NCBI GenBank assembly: GCA_035504215.1
Contig: DATJSI010000068.1
Coordinates: 1-40,431, forward strand
Source: Mycobacteriales bacterium
Lineage (GTDB): Bacteria; Actinomycetota; Actinomycetes; JAFAQI01
DNA: 40,431 nucleotides
Direction of reading: 5' to 3'
Of this stretch, positions 39,453 through 40,431 are shown one piece after another; positions within the stretch are counted from its first letter, which is position 1; the number at the start of each line of letters is the position of its first letter. The notes beneath the pieces are model-generated. The model had not been told where the DNA came from. It searched no databases and saw only the letters and a program-made list of their open reading frames with translations. The position numbers and the translations under genes were made by a program.

Positions 39453-40431
39453 ATGTTCGAGCGATTCACCGACCGAGCCCGGCACACGATCGTCCTCGCG
39501 CAGGACGAGGCCAGGGCCATGCAGCACAACTACATCGGGACCGAGCACATCCTGCTCGGCCTGCTCGGCGAGCCGGACGGCATCGGGGCCCGCGCCCTCG
39601 ACCGGTTCGGGATCACCCTCCCGGTCGCCCGCGACGATGTCCTGACGATCATCGGACGAGGCAAGCGGACCGTCGAAGGTCACATCCCGTTCACACCGCG
39701 GGCGAAAAAGATCCTCGAGCTCGCCCTGCGGGAGGCGCTCGCGCTGCACCACAACTACATCGGGACCGAGCACATCCTGCTCGGCCTGGTCCGCGAAGGC
39801 GACGGCGTGGGCGCCCAGGTCGTGCGCAAGCACTGCGAGGACATGCTCGCGTTGCGCATGGCAGTCCTCGACCTGGTTCCCGCCGGCAGCCCGTCGGCCG
39901 CGCGCGGCTGGCTGCGCTGGCGACGCGGCCGCGCGACCGAGGCCGGCATCGAACGCGAGGAGCTGCACACGAGCGAGGCCGCCGAAGCGATTCTCGATCG
40001 CGCCTCCCGGCTGGCGGCGGGTCAGCCGATCGGCTCCCACCATCTGTTGCTCGCCGGGCTCGAGGACCCCAACAGCGCGGTCGTACGGGTCCTGTCGGCG
40101 CTCGACATCGACCTCGACCGGCTGACCGAAGGGCTGCGCGGCGTGGACGTGACCGGAACCAGCGACGAACCTCCCGAGGAAGCCGGGCGCCGGCAGATGA
40201 AGCTGGTCGTCGCCGACGACCGCCTCACCATCGAGGTGACCGACCCCACCCTCATCGACCTGGCGAAGCAGGCACTAGCCGCACTCGGTGAGTCGATCGA
40301 GGCCGACACCATTCCCGGCGACCTACCGGCCAGCACCAGCCTGGCCGGAGTCTGGGAGGCCACCCAGGCGAGCCTGCACGACATCCGCCGCCGCTCCCCC
40401 TCGGGCGCGGAGCCCGCAGCCGATACCGAGG
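39453..40431 (+). CDS. Clp N-terminal repeat protein, C-terminus beyond the window
   Basis: The frame is open from ATG 39453 to the right edge (326 residues). Two Clp N-terminal repeats are obvious: HNYIGTEHILLGLLGE (about 25-40) and HNYIGTEHILLGLVRE (about 102-117). A third, weaker repeat follows (about 168-235, SHHLLLAGLEDPNSAVVRVL). ClpC uses these repeats to bind adaptors or substrates. No Walker motif is visible before the edge, so it may be a ClpC ATPase with extra repeats or a stand-alone Clp-N protein. It is divergent from the MerR-like regulator gene. Confidence 0.85.
   Translation, partial: MFERFTDRARHTIVLAQDEARAMQHNYIGTEHILLGLLGEPDGIGARALDRFGITLPVARDDVLTIIGRGKRTVEGHIPFTPRAKKILELALREALALHHNYIGTEHILLGLVREGDGVGAQVVRKHCEDMLALRMAVLDLVPAGSPSAARGWLRWRRGRATEAGIEREELHTSEAAEAILDRASRLAAGQPIGSHHLLLAGLEDPNSAVVRVLSALDIDLDRLTEGLRGVDVTGTSDEPPEEAGRRQMKLVVADDRLTIEVTDPTLIDLAKQALAALGESIEADTIPGDLPASTSLAGVWEATQASLHDIRRRSPSGAEPAADTE

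Overview
The window is GC-rich DNA (about 68-70% by eye) from an actinobacterium. The evidence is GTG/TTG starts, TANNNT promoters placed directly before start codons, a SpoIIE/HATPase/STAS stress module, a DUF6458 protein and abundant c-di-GMP enzymes. The order cannot be fixed from the sequence. About 34 protein genes are supported. No rRNA, tRNA, CRISPR array, insertion sequence or phage gene was seen.

Layout. 1-3.8 kb: a truncated acidic protein, a zinc alcohol dehydrogenase, an HTTM membrane-protein pair and a citryl-CoA lyase-like protein. 4-9.5 kb: a membrane GGDEF-EAL protein followed 3 bp later by a GNAT-type acyltransferase, a secreted beta-propeller, and a convergent lipoprotein phosphoesterase. 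9.6-13.7 kb: a molybdenum hydroxylase operon in the order large-small-medium, with the form II motif AYRGAGR, then an EVE-domain protein. 13.7-19.6 kb: a secreted repeat protein, a GGDEF diguanylate cyclase, a DAO-family oxidase, a small Cys-rich protein and a PAS-EAL protein. 19.6-24 kb: DUF6458, a SpoIIE phosphatase overlapping a HATPase kinase, a divergent STAS antagonist, a 44-residue hydrophobic protein behind a SigB-like promoter, and an unknown protein. 24.1-32.2 kb: HD-GYP with an unusual C-terminus, XdhC, a proline iminopeptidase-like hydrolase, FtsH, a hotdog thioesterase and an NlpC/P60 hydrolase.

32.3-39 kb holds the most interesting locus. One 824-residue protein carries a complete sugar-type ABC ATPase domain, GAF-like regions and a full histidine kinase. 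It is followed by an OmpR-type response regulator and a CUT2-type sugar transporter (lipoprotein binding protein, single-domain ATPase, permease). The Q-loop of the kinase's ATPase domain is nearly identical to that of the transporter ATPase, so the kinase may dock on the same permease and read transport directly. Four GTTCAC-like units in two pairs with an 11-bp period lie between the regulator and the transporter genes, as expected for an OmpR-type operator. A perfect 15-bp hairpin sits just after the binding-protein gene.

A second theme is c-di-GMP. Four turnover enzymes lie within about 22 kb. Three have sigma-28/WhiG-like promoter sequences upstream, two of them almost leaderless. The window ends with a MerR-like regulator divergent from a Clp N-terminal repeat protein that runs off the right edge.
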